From NCBI GenBank assembly GCA_964587165.1, contig CAZPKH010000014.1:1-39355 (forward strand): a stretch of DNA of 39,355 bases, in the 5' to 3' direction. The notes under the pieces were generated by a model, which was given only the letters and a program-made list of their open reading frames with translations, was not told the origin of the DNA and made no database searches. Each line of letters begins with the position of its first letter. The first letter of the stretch is position 1. Shown piece after piece: positions 31,404 to 39,333 of the stretch. A program made the translations under genes and the position numbers. The DNA comes from CAZPKH01 sp964587165 (GTDB lineage: Bacteria > Bacteroidota > Bacteroidia > Bacteroidales > Muribaculaceae).

Positions 31404-31500
31404 GTTGGATGATTGCCGGTTGATTTGTTGGATGATCTGTTGGATGATTTTCGGCACTTTTGTTGGAGGCGGTTTTTCTGAGGCGGTTTTTCTGAGGCGA
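31404..31500. repeat. Short direct repeats upstream of the endonuclease gene
   Basis: The 313-bp gap 31249-31561 holds no gene. It contains three copies of GTTGGATGAT (31404, 31427, 31439), then 2.4 tandem copies of a 14-bp unit AGGCGGTTTTTCTG (31467-31480, 31481-31494, partial to 31500), and then the promoter of the nuclease gene. Confidence 0.75.
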
Positions 31501-31510
31501 ATGTTAAAAA

Positions 31511-31542
31511 TTTGCAGAATAGTCTTTCGGATAGTATCTTTG
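31511..31542 (+). promoter_or_regulatory. Promoter of the secreted endonuclease gene
   Basis: TTTG (31511-31514), a 20-bp spacer and TATCTTTG (31535-31542) match the Bacteroidetes consensus 19 bp upstream of the ATG at 31562. Confidence 0.75.
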
Positions 31543-31561
31543 CAAAATAGATCCATCCATT

Positions 31562-33088
31562 ATGAAAACTATGCGACTACTCGCTCTGGCTGCCCTGACA
31601 ATGGCTGCCGCATCTGCCTCGGCGCAGATACCTCTCGACTACTACTCTTCGCTCGACGGCAAGTGTGGCGCCGAGCTCAAAAATGCTATATATCAGATCG
31701 TAGGCGCCGACCCGCAGATCTCAATGCTCAGCTACGGCTCCGGAAACCTCAAGACATGGTGGGCCTTCTACGTCACCGACCGCAACCCCGCCACCAACGA
31801 GGTGATCGACCGCTACAGCTATCAGACACCGCAGTTCGGCGAGCGCGGCAACTCTATCTCCGGCATGAATATCGAGCACTCCTTCCCCAAATCGTGGTGG
31901 GGCGGCGCCGAGAACAATGCATACAAAGATCTCTACAACCTCATGCCGTGCGAGTCGTCGATCAACCAGAGCAAGTCAAACTACCCCATGGGTGTGGTGA
32001 CCCGCGTCACCACCGCCGGCGGCGATAACGGCTGCACCCGCGTGGGCGAAGGCTCCGACGGCAAATACTGGGAGCCTGCCGACCAATGGAAAGGCGACTT
32101 CGCCCGCGGATACATGTACATGGCCACGGCCTACCAGAACCTTACATGGAGCGGCACAAACGCCCTGCGCATTCTCCAGCAGAACTCTTACCCCACGCTC
32201 AAGCCCGCCGCCTACGAGCTCTACCTCAAGTGGGCACGCGCCGACAAGGTGGATCAGATCGAGACCACACGCCTTGAGCAGGTGTGCGCTTTCCAGGGCA
32301 ACCGCAACCCGTACGTCGATATGCCCAACCTCATGGAGTATGTGTGGGGCGACTCGCTGGCGCGTCCGCTCGACCTGCTCACCACCCTCAAGTCGGCCCC
32401 GGTCTACGGCACTATCCTTACCCCCGAAGATGTCGACCGGCAGATTTATTCATCGACGTTCCTCGGTACTACCGGCCAGTGCACCATCGACTATACCGCG
32501 CGCCCCTCGGGCTTCAGCGTATGGACCAACTCCGCCCAGTACGGCTGGGTGGCCCGCGGCTCGTCGGGACCTACCTCCAATATCACCCGCTACAACACCG
32601 ACGCTTCGCTCATCACCCCTGTGATCGACCTCACTGAGGTGGCCAACGCGCAATTCTCCTTCGAGCACGCCGTCAATTTCCTCAAATCGCCCGAGACTGT
32701 CCTGTCGGTGCTCGTGCGCTGTGAGGACGACAACACCGTCACCGACCTCACCGACAAAGTATTCTGGCCCGCCGGTGTCAACTGGACTTTCTACCGCTCA
32801 GGCACCATCTATCTCAACCGATGGGCCGGCCACCGTATCTCCCTGATATTCCGCTACACTTCGACAACCGCTGATGCCGCCACTTGGGAGATACGCAACC
32901 TCACCGTCACAGCCCGCGGCACCCGCTCAGGCATCGGGCGCATCGATTCAATGCTCGACGAGACCGACCCCCGCACCCTCCCCGCCGAGTACTTCTCGCT
33001 CGACGGCCTTCGCGTCGACCCCTCCACCTATCGCGGCATAGTGATCCGTCGTCAGGGTTCACGCGTCAGCAAGCACTTGCTCCGATGA
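31562..33088 (+). CDS. Secreted endonuclease I family nuclease with C-terminal extension
   Basis: A 508-residue exported nuclease of the EndA/NucM endonuclease I family, expected to cleave DNA and RNA non-specifically outside the cytoplasm. The signal peptide ends after about residue 21 (LALAALTMAAASASA). The metal-dependent active-site region reads NIEHSFPKSWWGG (His106), then DLYNLMPCESSINQSKSNYP near 123-142. After the nuclease core (to about 285) comes a beta-rich domain of about 160 residues (QFSFEHAVNF, then WEIRNLTVTA) resembling choice-of-anchor or jelly-roll modules. The last 35 residues (EYFSLDG to SKHLLR) form a sorting-like tail. The gene has its own promoter, and its stop overlaps the following kinase start by four bases. 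Extracellular DNA scavenging is the likely role. Confidence 0.87.
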   Translation: MKTMRLLALAALTMAAASASAQIPLDYYSSLDGKCGAELKNAIYQIVGADPQISMLSYGSGNLKTWWAFYVTDRNPATNEVIDRYSYQTPQFGERGNSISGMNIEHSFPKSWWGGAENNAYKDLYNLMPCESSINQSKSNYPMGVVTRVTTAGGDNGCTRVGEGSDGKYWEPADQWKGDFARGYMYMATAYQNLTWSGTNALRILQQNSYPTLKPAAYELYLKWARADKVDQIETTRLEQVCAFQGNRNPYVDMPNLMEYVWGDSLARPLDLLTTLKSAPVYGTILTPEDVDRQIYSSTFLGTTGQCTIDYTARPSGFSVWTNSAQYGWVARGSSGPTSNITRYNTDASLITPVIDLTEVANAQFSFEHAVNFLKSPETVLSVLVRCEDDNTVTDLTDKVFWPAGVNWTFYRSGTIYLNRWAGHRISLIFRYTSTTADAATWEIRNLTVTARGTRSGIGRIDSMLDETDPRTLPAEYFSLDGLRVDPSTYRGIVIRRQGSRVSKHLLR

Positions 33089-33966
33089 GCATCCTTGTGT
33101 GCGATAGCGGCGCCACCTCCGCCAAATGGGCGCTCACAGCTGCGGGTGTCCCGACCCGCTGCTTCACCACTGCCGGCATCAACGCTTCGCAGTGTACGCC
33201 CGGGCAGATTGAGACATCGCTCGACGAGCTGCGCTGTCAGCTCGCCGCCGACGCCGCTCGCGTCGACAGCATCTTCTTCTACGGCGCAGGGTGTGTGGGC
33301 GGCGAGACCGACCGCCGCATATCCGCCGTGCTCTCCGCCGCTTTCCCCACCGCCGCAATCTTTGTGGCCGACGATCTGCTCGGCGCCGCCCGCGCCATCC
33401 ATGGACGCCTCCCCGGCGTGGCAGCCATCCTCGGCACCGGCGCTGCCTGCGGCATCTACGACGGCTGCCTCATTGAGCGCCGCGTACCCTCCGGAGGCTA
33501 CATACTCGGCGACGAAGGCTCCGGCGCCTCCATGGGGCGCGAGCTCCTCGCCCTTGTCTGCAAAGGGCTGCTCGACGCTCCGCTGCGCGACCGCTTCATC
33601 TCCCGCTATCCCCGCCTCGACTACCCCGAGATAGTACGCCTCACCTACCGCACCCCCGGCGCAAACCGCTTCTTAGCATCGTTCGCACCTTTCCTTGCCG
33701 ACAATATCGACATCCCGCAGGCCGCCGCGATAGTCGAAGGGTGCTTCGATGCCTTCATGCGCCGGTTTGTCCTCCCGCTCGGTATGGATACCCCCCTTGG
33801 AGTCGTAGGCTCTATTGCCCATTCTTTCGAGCAGCAGCTCCGCTCGGTAGCCTCGCGCCACGGCGTGCGGCTGCTCGCCCCGCTTAAATCCCCGCTTGAG
33901 CGGCTTGTGGCCTATCATTCGGCTGAATCTGAACAAAATATAGGGCAAAAATATTTGGTTAAATAA
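33085..33966 (+). CDS. BadF/BadG/BcrA/BcrD-type ATPase, N-acetylglucosamine kinase-like
   Basis: A 293-residue sugar kinase-fold protein of the BadF/BcrA ATPase family, which includes N-acetylglucosamine and MurNAc-type kinases. The phosphate-1 motif is VCDSGATSAKWAL at 4-16. The phosphate-2 region is ILGTGAACGIYDG near 115-127, and GGYILGDEGSGASMGREL near 137-154 is the typical adenosine/sugar region. An upstream open extension exists, but the family N-terminus starts at the ATG at 33085, which overlaps the nuclease stop (ATGA). No signal peptide is seen. Substrate is most likely an amino sugar from wall or glycan turnover, but this is inference. Coupling to a secreted nuclease has no clear metabolic logic. 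Confidence 0.85.
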   Translation: MSILVCDSGATSAKWALTAAGVPTRCFTTAGINASQCTPGQIETSLDELRCQLAADAARVDSIFFYGAGCVGGETDRRISAVLSAAFPTAAIFVADDLLGAARAIHGRLPGVAAILGTGAACGIYDGCLIERRVPSGGYILGDEGSGASMGRELLALVCKGLLDAPLRDRFISRYPRLDYPEIVRLTYRTPGANRFLASFAPFLADNIDIPQAAAIVEGCFDAFMRRFVLPLGMDTPLGVVGSIAHSFEQQLRSVASRHGVRLLAPLKSPLERLVAYHSAESEQNIGQKYLVK

Positions 33967-33970
33967 TGTT

Positions 33971-33987
33971 AAGGGGTAATCCCCTTT
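33971..33987 (+). terminator. Weak hairpin after the BadF-type gene
   Basis: AAGGGG (33971-33976) and CCCCTT (33981-33986) form a 6-bp stem with loop TAAT, followed by only a short T stretch. It lies 4 bp past the kinase stop. Confidence 0.45.
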
Positions 33988-34001
33988 CAAAAAACTTATA
34001 C

Positions 34002-34009
34002 TACTTTTG
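34002..34009 (+). promoter_or_regulatory. -7 promoter element for the starch-binding protein gene
   Basis: TACTTTTG matches TAnnTTTG. The ATG is at 34134, so the transcript would carry a leader of about 115 bases. No good -33 TTTG is visible. Confidence 0.6.
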
Positions 34010-34087
34010 CATCCGAAAAGCAACTGCCTTGGTTCACAGGTACGACTGCAATTCACACATCTAATATTTTCATATTGACCGTTTACC

Positions 34088-34101
34088 TAAGTAAATACTT
34101 A
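34088..34101. promoter_or_regulatory. Perfect palindrome in the long leader of the starch-binding gene
   Basis: TAAGTA and TACTTA flank AA at 34088-34101, within a predicted 5' leader. It could be an operator or a small RNA hairpin; no regulator is identified. Confidence 0.35.
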
Positions 34102-34133
34102 CATAAATTTAATATCATTTCTTAAAATCTACA

Positions 34134-35921
34134 ATGAAAAAATTTTTACTTTCTATTGTATGTGTTTTCATGACTGCCCTTAGCGCTCTCGCTACCACAG
34201 TCTACTTTGAAAATACAGCAAACTGGAGCACGGTGAACGCTTACTGCTGGGCTCCCGAGGTTAAAGGTTGGCCCGGCACAGCGGTTACTACAACTATCGA
34301 AGCTTCAGGTCGTACCTTCTATGCTTATGAAGTGCCCGGCGCACAGACAAAGATCATCTTCAATGCCGGTAATGGTGGTGCTCAGACCAAAGACCTCCCT
34401 GTAGAGGACGGCGTAGTATACACCGGTGCAAATACATCCAACCTTGATCCTGCCGGTCATATCGTTGACGGCGAGTTCGTGCCCGTCGGTCAGGTAGAAA
34501 TCGAGTACGCTACTATATATGTGGCCGTAACCACATGGAACTATCCCGAATGTTACATCTACTCCTGGAGCCCCTCTCTGTTTGGTAGCTGGCCCGGTAG
34601 CCAGATGACCAAAACCACCGTCAACGGTCAGGACTACTGGAGCATCAAGATCGACAAGCGCGAGATCACCGGCGTAACCGTTGGTGGCTGGAAGCTCAAC
34701 GCAGGCGAAGGCAAAGCTGAGTCTAACAATAATGAGAAAGGCACCGTATTTGAGGATGGTAAAGTTTACACCCTCACAAGCGGCGTAGGCTCCGACCTCG
34801 GCGTAGTAGTTGATCCTACCGACCCCTGGGCCGACTATAAACTCGCAGTTCACGGTCAGCTCTTCGGCGACACCAACTGGTCGAGCATGGATCTTACAAA
34901 AGTTGAAGACGGTGTATATGAACTTACAGCAAATATCATCCCCGGCAACTTCGGTATCAAAGTGATGGACGACTCCGGCGAGCAGGTTAACTGGATCGGT
35001 GGTGGCTCCGTTGAAATTACAGAAGCTAACACGGCTTACCCCTTCAATAGCGGCGACAACTCATCTACAACACTCAGCGGCAACTACACAATCACCTACA
35101 ACTCTCTTGAGAACACCATCAAGTTCACTCCTTATGGAGGCCAGATCTCTGATGTTATCTCATACGGTATCCACGGTCAGATCTTCGGCGACGAAAACTG
35201 GTCAAGCATGAACCTTGAGAAAGTTGAAAACGGCGTTTATGAGCTCACCGCCAAGATCGTTCCCGGTGAATTCGGTGTGAAGATCATGGATGTTGACGGC
35301 AACCAGACCGGTTGGGTAGGCGGTACCGCCACTATCACCGAGGCCGACAAAGAGTACACATTCGAAGGCGATACCAACTCAACCTCGACACTCGAAGGCA
35401 ATTACACCATCACCTACAACGTACTCAACAAAACTATCAAGTTCTCTCCCTACGGAGGTGAGATTGACGAGGTGATCACATACGCTATACACGGTACAAT
35501 CTGTGGCGACGCTGACTGGACCTCATATGTTATGACCGAAGATAATGGCAAATGGGTTGTTACCCTCGACATCGTTGAAGGTGACTTCGGTATCAAACAG
35601 ATGACAAACGGTGCTCAGACAAACTGGTATTCAGCTCCCAACGAGGAGAATGCCATGGATGCAGAAGGTACATACGCTACCACAAGCTTCGGCGGTACTA
35701 ACTGGCACAATACTATCGTAGGTCGTTACAAATTCACTTTCGATCCCGAAGCGGAAACTCTCGTAGTGGACAATGCCGTAGGCATCGAGGCTGTCAACGC
35801 AGCAGCTCAGGCTGAAGCCCCCGTATACTACAACCTCCAGGGTATGAAAGTGGCTCAGCCCGCCAACGGTCTCTACATCGTGGTTCGCGGCAACAAAGTC
35901 ACCAAAGAACTTGTGAAATAA
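34134..35921 (+). CDS. Secreted multi-module starch-binding-type protein
   Basis: A 595-residue exported protein without a catalytic domain. The signal peptide ends near residue 20 (FMTALSALA). Two CBM26-like modules follow: about 22-105 (TVYFENTANWSTVNAYCW, then WPGTA) and about 126-222 (IYVAVTTWNYPECYIYSW, then SWPGSQM). Next come three tandem repeats of about 108 residues at 235-340, 341-446 and 447-548. They share IHGQIFGDENWSS-type starts and VPGEFGVKIMD-type cores, the third being divergent. The last 32 residues (YYNLQGMKV, then GLYIVVRG) form a sorting-like tail. Base composition is nearer 50% GC, lower than the flanks, with many T-ending codons, consistent with high expression or transfer. 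It probably displays alpha-glucan at the surface; a functional link to the GH13 enzyme at 5.7-7.5 kb is inference. Confidence 0.82.
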   Translation: MKKFLLSIVCVFMTALSALATTVYFENTANWSTVNAYCWAPEVKGWPGTAVTTTIEASGRTFYAYEVPGAQTKIIFNAGNGGAQTKDLPVEDGVVYTGANTSNLDPAGHIVDGEFVPVGQVEIEYATIYVAVTTWNYPECYIYSWSPSLFGSWPGSQMTKTTVNGQDYWSIKIDKREITGVTVGGWKLNAGEGKAESNNNEKGTVFEDGKVYTLTSGVGSDLGVVVDPTDPWADYKLAVHGQLFGDTNWSSMDLTKVEDGVYELTANIIPGNFGIKVMDDSGEQVNWIGGGSVEITEANTAYPFNSGDNSSTTLSGNYTITYNSLENTIKFTPYGGQISDVISYGIHGQIFGDENWSSMNLEKVENGVYELTAKIVPGEFGVKIMDVDGNQTGWVGGTATITEADKEYTFEGDTNSTSTLEGNYTITYNVLNKTIKFSPYGGEIDEVITYAIHGTICGDADWTSYVMTEDNGKWVVTLDIVEGDFGIKQMTNGAQTNWYSAPNEENAMDAEGTYATTSFGGTNWHNTIVGRYKFTFDPEAETLVVDNAVGIEAVNAAAQAEAPVYYNLQGMKVAQPANGLYIVVRGNKVTKELVK

Positions 35922-35949
35922 TCCCCTCGGGGTTAAATCAACTCATATG

Positions 35950-35984
35950 CGTCCCGACCCTCGGCGGTCGGGACGTTATTTTTT
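35950..35984 (+). terminator. Terminator after the starch-binding protein gene
   Basis: Perfect 10-bp arms CGTCCCGACC (35950-35959) and GGTCGGGACG (35966-35975) with a 6-base loop are followed by TTATTTTTT. Confidence 0.92.
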
Positions 35985-36017
35985 GCTGAAAACTGTCATA
36001 AAAAATTTAAAGAAAAA

Positions 36018-36049
36018 TTTCTGTATTTCAATTCCTTTACTTATATTTG
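36018..36049 (+). promoter_or_regulatory. Promoter of the oxaloacetate decarboxylase-type gene
   Basis: TATATTTG at 36042-36049 is a clear -7 box, 63 bp upstream of the ATG. The -33 region is a weak match (TTTCTG, 36018-36023). Confidence 0.6.
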
Positions 36050-36112
36050 CATTACGCTTCACCCCCGAAGCAGATACTTAACCTTAAATAAACCATAACA
36101 CATTATTTATAT

Positions 36113-38008
36113 ATGGCACGTAAACTTCAGATCCGCGACCTCACGCTGCGCGATGGCCAGCAGTCGCTCTTTGCTACTCGTATGAATCAGGCTACCATCG
36201 ACCGCCTGCTCCCGCACTACGAAAACGCCGGCTTCTATATCATGGAAGTATGGGGCGGCGCAGTGCCCGACTCCGTGATGCGCTACCTCGACGAGTCGCC
36301 CTGGAACCGCCTCCGCGCCTGCTCCAAGGCTATGAAAGGCAAGTCGCTCCTCTCAGCCCTCTCCCGCGGGCGCAACCTCTTTGGCTACGTGCCTTACCCC
36401 AACTCCGTGCTCGAAGGTTTCTATAAAGAAGCCATCAAAAACGGCCTCAACGTGATGCGTATCTTCGACGCCCTCAACGATATCGACAACGTACGCGACT
36501 CTATCAAGATGATCAATGACCTCGGCGGTATAGCCGACGGCGCCGTATGCTACACCGTCGACCCCAAATCCGAGCCCATCGTCATCGAGAAGAAAGTGAA
36601 AGGCGGATTCCTCGGCCTTTTCACCAAGACCGTCACCGAGACTGTCGAGCCCGAGAAGATCTTCACCGACGAATATTTCGTCACCAAAGCAAAGGAAATG
36701 GAGCGTCTCGGCGCGAAGATCATCACCCTCAAGGATATGGCCGGCCTCGTTAACCCCCTCCGCGCCGCATCGATCATCTCCGCCCTCAAGCGCGAAGTCA
36801 AAGTGCCCGTCGACTTCCACACCCACTGCACACCCGGCTACGGCCTCGCTTCGTGCCTGATGGCCATACTCAACGGCGTCGACATCCTCGACACCAACAT
36901 CTGGTGGTTCGGCGGCGGCTCCGCAGCTCCCGCCATCGAGCTCGTATACGTATTCTGCCAGAAACTCGGCATCGAGATCGAAGCCAACATGGAGGCCGTC
37001 AGCGCCATTCGCACCGAGCTCCTCAACGCCCGCAAAGCCCTCAAAGACTTTGACCTCGCCAAGTCGATGCCCAAACCGTTCGATCCCCTCACCGACAAGC
37101 TCCCCGCCGACGTCGATGCCCTCTTCGACACCGCTATCGCCTGCGCAAAAGCTATGGACGAGGATGGCCTGCTCGACGCCTGCCACAAGATCGAAGAATA
37201 CTTCGGATTCCCCAAACCGAACCTCATCGTCAAGAATGCCGAAGTGCCCGGCGGTATGTACTCCAACATGGTGGCACAGCTCAAATCGCTCCAGGCCGAG
37301 GACCTGCTCGAGGACGCCATGAAGCTCATCCCCAAAGTGCGCCGCGACGCCGGTCTGGTGCCCCTCGTTACACCCACATCGCAGATCGTCGGCTCACAGG
37401 CGGTAGCCCTCGCCCTCGACCGCAAGAAAGGTAACCCCGACTACTCGATGCCCTCAAACCAGTTCACAGCCCTCATCAAAGGTGAATACGGCCACACTCC
37501 CGCGCCCGTCGATCCCGAGTTCCGCCGCAAGATCACCGGCTCGCCCGTCGAGACACCCTACGACGTAAACTCATACAAGAAACCCGAGAACCCCGCAATC
37601 GCCGAGTTCGACGGCGTGCAGCTCGCCACCAACAACGAAGAGTTCCTCCTCCTTGAGCTTCTTCCCACCGTAGCAAAAGGATTCCTCAAAAAACGCCGCA
37701 AAGAGGAGTACGACGCCAAGAAAGCCGCCGCAGCCCCCGCTGCCGACACCAAAGCAGCCACCGAGGCAGCCCCCGCTGCCGACGAGCCCGTCACCGGCCC
37801 CACACTCACCGCACCTATGGGCGGCCGCATCATCGAGGTAAACGTTAAGGCAGGCGACACCGTCAAGAAAGGCCAGAAACTCCTCGTATACGAAGCAATG
37901 AAGATGGAAAACGACGTCATGGCCGAGGCCGACGGCGTAGTGAAACGCATCTTCGTACAGCCCGACGACGTAGTAGGCACCGACGCCCTCCTCATCGAGT
38001 TTAAATAA
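36113..38008 (+). CDS. Oxaloacetate decarboxylase alpha / pyruvate carboxylase B-type carboxyltransferase with biotin domain
   Basis: A 631-residue carboxyltransferase fused to a biotin carrier. The barrel has TLRDGQQS (D14), the metal/carboxylysine element TLKDMAG (K207), and DFHTHCTPG (H236, H238). A PYC_OADA-like domain spans about 300-480. An Ala/Pro-rich linker (about 535-560) leads to the biotinyl domain with EAMKMEN, biotinylated at K597. The enzyme moves a carboxyl group between oxaloacetate/pyruvate and biotin. As OadA it would feed a sodium-pumping membrane decarboxylase; as PycB it would pair with a separate biotin carboxylase. No oadB, oadG or biotin carboxylase gene is adjacent, so which one applies is open. 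Residues about 152-184 look like an insertion relative to the usual family barrel. Strong terminators follow. Confidence 0.9.
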   Translation: MARKLQIRDLTLRDGQQSLFATRMNQATIDRLLPHYENAGFYIMEVWGGAVPDSVMRYLDESPWNRLRACSKAMKGKSLLSALSRGRNLFGYVPYPNSVLEGFYKEAIKNGLNVMRIFDALNDIDNVRDSIKMINDLGGIADGAVCYTVDPKSEPIVIEKKVKGGFLGLFTKTVTETVEPEKIFTDEYFVTKAKEMERLGAKIITLKDMAGLVNPLRAASIISALKREVKVPVDFHTHCTPGYGLASCLMAILNGVDILDTNIWWFGGGSAAPAIELVYVFCQKLGIEIEANMEAVSAIRTELLNARKALKDFDLAKSMPKPFDPLTDKLPADVDALFDTAIACAKAMDEDGLLDACHKIEEYFGFPKPNLIVKNAEVPGGMYSNMVAQLKSLQAEDLLEDAMKLIPKVRRDAGLVPLVTPTSQIVGSQAVALALDRKKGNPDYSMPSNQFTALIKGEYGHTPAPVDPEFRRKITGSPVETPYDVNSYKKPENPAIAEFDGVQLATNNEEFLLLELLPTVAKGFLKKRRKEEYDAKKAAAAPAADTKAATEAAPAADEPVTGPTLTAPMGGRIIEVNVKAGDTVKKGQKLLVYEAMKMENDVMAEADGVVKRIFVQPDDVVGTDALLIEFK

Positions 38009-38022
38009 ACCGTAACCCAACC

Positions 38023-38041
38023 CCGGCGGCATCATCGCCGG
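38023..38041 (+). terminator. Small hairpin after the oxaloacetate decarboxylase-type gene
   Basis: CCGGCG (38023-38028) and CGCCGG (38036-38041) pair around a 7-base loop, just ahead of a larger terminator hairpin. Confidence 0.45.
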
Positions 38042-38052
38042 ATCCCCCATAC

Positions 38053-38090
38053 AAGGCTTGCCACACTGTCCCGACAGGTGGCAGGCCTTT
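38053..38090 (+). terminator. Strong terminator hairpin
   Basis: AAGGCTTGCCAC (38053-38064) pairs with GTGGCAGGCCTT (38078-38089) with one wobble. It continues through a bulged A into CTGTC/GACAG (38066-38070, 38073-38077) with a 2-base tip as written, in practice a slightly larger loop. It ends in TTT. Confidence 0.8.
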
Positions 38091-38114
38091 ACAACACACC
38101 CTGTACCGCACCTT

Positions 38115-38993
38115 ATGACACGATCCGCACTCACCCTACTGCTCCTGCTCCTCTCAGTCGTCGCAGCACGCGCCGTCGACCCCGCACTCATACGCTGGCA
38201 TAACCCCGATACCGACCCGCAGCGCATCGAGCAGATGCTCCGCGCCGCCCTCGACGAAATGCCCCACGCCTCGGCTCAGGACTACGTGCCCTACTTCGCC
38301 ACATGCTTCATCGGCACCCCCTACGTAGCCGCCACACTCGAATCGCCCGACGGCGTGGAGGCCCTTACCGTCAACCTCGATCAACTCGACTGTACAACCC
38401 TCGTCGAGACCGTCATAGCCCTGTCGCTCACCGCCGCCGACCGTCGCACCGACCCCCTCGACTTCGCCCGGCACCTTGAGAGCATCCGCTATCGGCGCGG
38501 CATAATAGACGGCTACCCCTCGCGGCTGCATTACATCAGCGACTGGATCGTCGACAACACCTCGCGCGGCAACCTCACCGAAGTCACCTCCCGCATGCCC
38601 ACCGTCGACTACACCGTCAAGACCCTCGACTTTATGACCACCCACCCCGACTCCTATCCCGCCTTTGCCGCCGACCCCGACGCATTGGCCGGAGTCCGCA
38701 CCGTCGAGCAAGGGTATCGCAACCATCGCTACCCATACGTGCGCCGGGCCCTTCTGCTCAACGACAAAAAGACACTCCGAGCCCTCCGCGAAGGCGACAT
38801 CGTCGCCCTCACCACCTCCACCCGAGGCCTTGATGTCAGCCACCTCGGCATCATCACCATCGTCGGCGGCATCCCCCATCTGCTCCACGCCTCCTCCAAA
38901 GAGGGTAGGGTAGTAGTCTCCCGAGTACCCCTCGGCCAGTACCTCAACTCCTCCCGCACCCTCACCGGCCTCCGCCTCCTCCGCCTCCCCTGA
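38115..38993 (+). CDS. DUF1460 family, N-acetylmuramoyl-L-alanine amidase-like protein
   Basis: A 292-residue exported protein of the DUF1460 family, described as an NlpC/P60-like amidase acting on wall peptides. The signal peptide (SALTLLLLLLSVVAARA) follows the ATG at 38115; an upstream in-frame extension to 38058 would place polar residues before it and overlaps the terminator. The cysteine nucleophile region is NLDQLDCTTLVETV near residue 96. A conserved histidine lies in LDVSHLGIITIV near 253, with LLHASSKEGRVVV near 266-278. Length is usual. The gene sits after a strong terminator with little space for its own promoter, so read-through from the upstream gene or an unseen promoter is likely. 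Role: peptidoglycan or murein peptide recycling. Confidence 0.88.
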   Translation: MTRSALTLLLLLLSVVAARAVDPALIRWHNPDTDPQRIEQMLRAALDEMPHASAQDYVPYFATCFIGTPYVAATLESPDGVEALTVNLDQLDCTTLVETVIALSLTAADRRTDPLDFARHLESIRYRRGIIDGYPSRLHYISDWIVDNTSRGNLTEVTSRMPTVDYTVKTLDFMTTHPDSYPAFAADPDALAGVRTVEQGYRNHRYPYVRRALLLNDKKTLRALREGDIVALTTSTRGLDVSHLGIITIVGGIPHLLHASSKEGRVVVSRVPLGQYLNSSRTLTGLRLLRLP

Positions 38994-39020
38994 ATTCCTC
39001 CCTCCTCCTTTCTATTTATA

Positions 39021-39191
39021 TTAAGGTCCTTAAGGTCCTTAAAGTCCTTAAAGTCCTTAAAGTCCTTAAAGTCCTTAAAGTCCTTAAGGTCCTTAAAGTC
39101 CTTAAAGCCCTTAAAGTCCTTAAAGTCCTTAAGGTCCTTAAAGTCCTTAAAGCCCTTAGAGTCCTTAGAGTCCTTAAAGACCTTAAAGCTC
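39021..39191. repeat. 9-bp tandem repeat array, 19 units
   Basis: Nineteen consecutive units of consensus TTAAAGTCC run without interruption. Variants are TTAAGGTCC (units 1, 2, 8, 13), TTAAAGCCC (10, 15), TTAGAGTCC (16, 17) and TTAAAGACC/TTAAAGCTC at the right edge. The array fills the gap after the DUF1460 gene. The rest of the gap 38994-39355 holds AT-rich sequence and a promoter; no gene is seen. Confidence 0.95.
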
Positions 39192-39301
39192 TTATACTTG
39201 CTCAAAGTTAAAGAAGGTTAAACCAACTCTTCTCTTTCTCCTAAAAATCAGCTCTTTATCAAATTTTTCTCTCAAAAATCATGTTTTAAAACATAAAAAT
39301 A

Positions 39302-39333
39302 TTTGGTAGATTCAGAAATTAGCTCTACCTTTG
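39302..39333 (+). promoter_or_regulatory. Promoter for a gene beyond the window
   Basis: TTTG (39302-39305), a 20-bp spacer and TACCTTTG (39326-39333) match the Bacteroidetes consensus closely. No start codon follows before the window ends, so the transcribed gene is unknown. Confidence 0.7.

Noticed and set aside
34015..34075. tRNA-like sequence with GGTTCAC in the starch-binding gene leader
   Set aside because: No acceptor stem or anticodon arm can be formed; it is only a leader.
39021..39191. CRISPR array
   Set aside because: Units are 9 bp and contiguous, with no spacers and no cas genes nearby.
38729..39205. Minus-strand open frame encoding a Lys-Asp-Phe repeat protein across the 9-bp array
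   Set aside because: The frame stays open only because the repeat period is a multiple of three. Its C-terminal part is antisense to the DUF1460 gene, and no domain or promoter supports it.
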